Source: Candidatus Bathyarchaeota archaeon
Lineage (GTDB): Archaea; Thermoproteota; Bathyarchaeia; TCS64
Assembly (NCBI GenBank): GCA_030669135.1
Contig: DAOVEE010000110.1
Coordinates: 1-6,336, forward strand
Direction: 5' to 3'
DNA length: 6,336 nt
The translations under genes were made by a program, and so were the position numbers. The notes beneath the pieces are model-generated. The model searched no databases, was not told the origin of the DNA, and saw nothing but the letters and a program-made list of their open reading frames with translations. Positions 5,373-6,336 of this stretch are shown here, piece by piece (within the stretch, counting starts at the first letter, position 1; each line of letters begins with the position of its first letter).

Positions 5373-6155
5373 TTATTGGACGGCTCTGACGTCGTCGTAC
5401 TTCCTCATTATTAGGCGGGTCAGATCTGGCTGCATCGTATACAGGGTCCTGGCCTCCCCCTTCGGGATGAATAGCCGTATCATGTAGGTCTTGCCGACCC
5501 TGTCGGCGGCGTTCATGTAGACCTCTGGGCACCTGAACCCTCCGTTCCCGCAGTTTTCTTGGAACTCCTCTATGGCGGGCTTGACGACTTTATCCATGAC
5601 CTGTTTCTCGGTGACGTCGTGGCCGAACCCCACCTTGAAGGTGTACTTGATGTAGCCCTCATGGGTCAGGTTCAGTATCTTGCTGTTCATGACCTGTGTG
5701 TTGGGCACCCTGAGCAGGTTGAACGTCGGCGTGTAGAGGTTCGTGTAGTTGATGCTTATCTCCTCGACCTGCCCCTCCAGGTCGCCTATCTTCACATAGT
5801 CCTTGACCTTGAAGGGCTGCGTGAGGAGGACGTAGAACCCCGCCACGATGTTGTTGATGGTCTGGCTAGAGCCGAAGCCCAGCGCGGCGCCTACGAGGGC
5901 CGAGCTGCCGAGGAATATGTCTGTGGGCATCTCGAATATGTTGAACACGGTCGTCGTGGTTACGACTATGGCGACGACCCTGAGCAGAAGCCTGATGATG
6001 TTTCGGATGTGGGGCTCAAGCTCCAGTTCCTGGCCTTTGCTCTCGAGAACGCCGACTATGACGCGGTAAACCACGTATACCAAGAGGACTGCGGCGACGG
6101 ACCATGCGAACTTCATGTAGTTGAGCTGGAGGTACTCAACGACGTCTTCGTACAT
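5373..6155 (-). CDS. Small-conductance mechanosensitive channel, MscS family
   Basis: 260 aa from the chosen ATG, a compact member close to the size of E. coli MscS (286). Three membrane helices are visible at about residues 15-36, 52-74 and 80-112. The last is the pore helix, rich in small residues (GSSALVGAALGFGSSQTI), and runs into the family signature QPFKVKDYVKIGDLEGQVEEI (113-133). The beta-domain follows (TNLYTPTFNLLRVPNTQVMNS), then a C-terminal alpha/beta domain. It would open under membrane tension to release solutes on osmotic downshock. The C-terminal domain has a Cys-x6-Cys pair (202, 209) I do not know from the family. ATG 6155 is preferred because it lies about 25 nt from a TATA box; ATG 6167 would add four residues (MLHC). 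The stop overlaps an ATG (TAATG) of a chimeric short frame entering the oxidoreductase fossil. Confidence 0.92.
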   Translation of the reverse strand: MYEDVVEYLQLNYMKFAWSVAAVLLVYVVYRVIVGVLESKGQELELEPHIRNIIRLLLRVVAIVVTTTTVFNIFEMPTDIFLGSSALVGAALGFGSSQTINNIVAGFYVLLTQPFKVKDYVKIGDLEGQVEEISINYTNLYTPTFNLLRVPNTQVMNSKILNLTHEGYIKYTFKVGFGHDVTEKQVMDKVVKPAIEEFQENCGNGGFRCPEVYMNAADRVGKTYMIRLFIPKGEARTLYTMQPDLTRLIMRKYDDVRAVQ

Positions 6156-6177
6156 ACAGTGCAGCATGGAGGACCTG

Positions 6178-6184
6178 AATATAT
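6178..6184 (-). promoter_or_regulatory. TATA box of the MscS gene
   Basis: On the minus strand ATATATT is centred about 26 nt before the ATG at 6155, which predicts a leaderless transcript. It abuts the stop codon of the upstream gene, sharing one base with its TGA, so MscS seems to have its own promoter even though the genes are only 28 bp apart. Confidence 0.5.
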
Positions 6185-6336
6185 CAGTTATCCTGATCCT
6201 TCTGCTCTTTCTTCTCTACGACGCCTCTGGTTTCCCTTGGCTCCACCGATCTCCTTATCTGGAGTATGAGGTTCGCGAGGAGCCCGAACAGGGCTATCTG
6301 GACCCCTGATGTGACCAGCAGCATGGAGATCAGGTA
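6184..6336 (-). CDS. C-terminus of a membrane protein, probably a GT2 (dolichol-phosphate sugar synthase-like) glycosyltransferase
   Basis: Partial gene; only the last 50 codons are inside the window, ending in TGA at 6186-6184. The visible part is one membrane helix (LISMLLVTSGVQIALFGLLA) followed by NLILQIRR and a charged tail rich in Glu, Lys and Gln that would lie in the cytoplasm. The pattern of a helix with a G-x-Q motif, 'FGLLA', then an amphipathic 'xxIRR' segment and charged end is common at the C-terminus of archaeal GT2 enzymes of the DPM1/GtrB type, which load a sugar on a lipid carrier. This would fit the nucleotide-sugar genes at the left of the window, but the catalytic domain is not visible. 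Other membrane proteins cannot be excluded. Confidence 0.6.
   Translation of the reverse strand, partial: YLISMLLVTSGVQIALFGLLANLILQIRRSVEPRETRGVVEKKEQKDQDN

Noticed and set aside
5559..6269. 236-codon open frame on the + strand over the MscS gene
   Set aside because: Antisense shadow; the minus strand encodes a clear MscS protein with membrane helices and the family signature.
1..6336. CRISPR array, tRNA or rRNA gene, transposase
   Set aside because: No regularly spaced repeats, no tRNA-like or rRNA-like sequence and no transposase motifs were seen on either strand.

Overview
The window looks like a piece of an archaeal chromosome, probably a thermophilic or anaerobic member of the Thermoproteota/Bathyarchaeia kind. 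That placement is an inference from three things. The gene types are archaeal: an archaeal-style GlmU-like transferase, what looks like a DUF2095 protein, and a tungsten-type aldehyde:ferredoxin oxidoreductase. The codon use is GC-rich but favours AGG for Arg and ATA for Ile. Several genes have a TATA box 20-30 nt before the start codon and no Shine-Dalgarno, as in leaderless archaeal transcripts. TAA, TAG and TGA are all used as ordinary stops.

Left part, + strand (1-2423): the C-terminal half of a phosphohexomutase (GlmM/ManB type) overlaps by 4 bases a full GlmU-like nucleotidyltransferase with a left-handed beta-helix acetyltransferase domain. Together they fit the last steps to UDP-GlcNAc or a related nucleotide sugar. 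A separate promoter then drives a small archaeal protein resembling DUF2095. A 159-bp AT-rich gap between converging genes (2424-2582) holds oligo-T termination signals for the minus strand and a 20-bp imperfect inverted repeat.

Right part, - strand (2583-6336), read from right to left: the last 50 codons of a membrane-anchored protein that looks like a GT2 glycosyltransferase; a compact MscS-type mechanosensitive channel; a decayed fragment of a second aldehyde oxidoreductase gene, in its original frame but with two internal stops; a regulatory gap of about 140 bp; and a two-gene operon. That operon is a four-cluster polyferredoxin translationally coupled (ATGA overlap) to a 622-aa tungstopterin aldehyde:ferredoxin oxidoreductase. 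The pair probably forms one enzyme that oxidises an aldehyde, or runs the reverse reaction, and passes electrons through the ferredoxin subunit.

The most notable point is the oxidoreductase fossil at 5113-5350. It matches the 3' end of the live gene (2583-2810), with 64 of 66 bases identical in one block beside a clearly more diverged block. This suggests an old tandem duplication of the operon, loss of one copy, and possibly later gene conversion. The gap next to it carries two exact copies of the palindrome ATATGCATAT. One is the likely TATA box of the ferredoxin gene; the other sits in a similar context in the opposite orientation.
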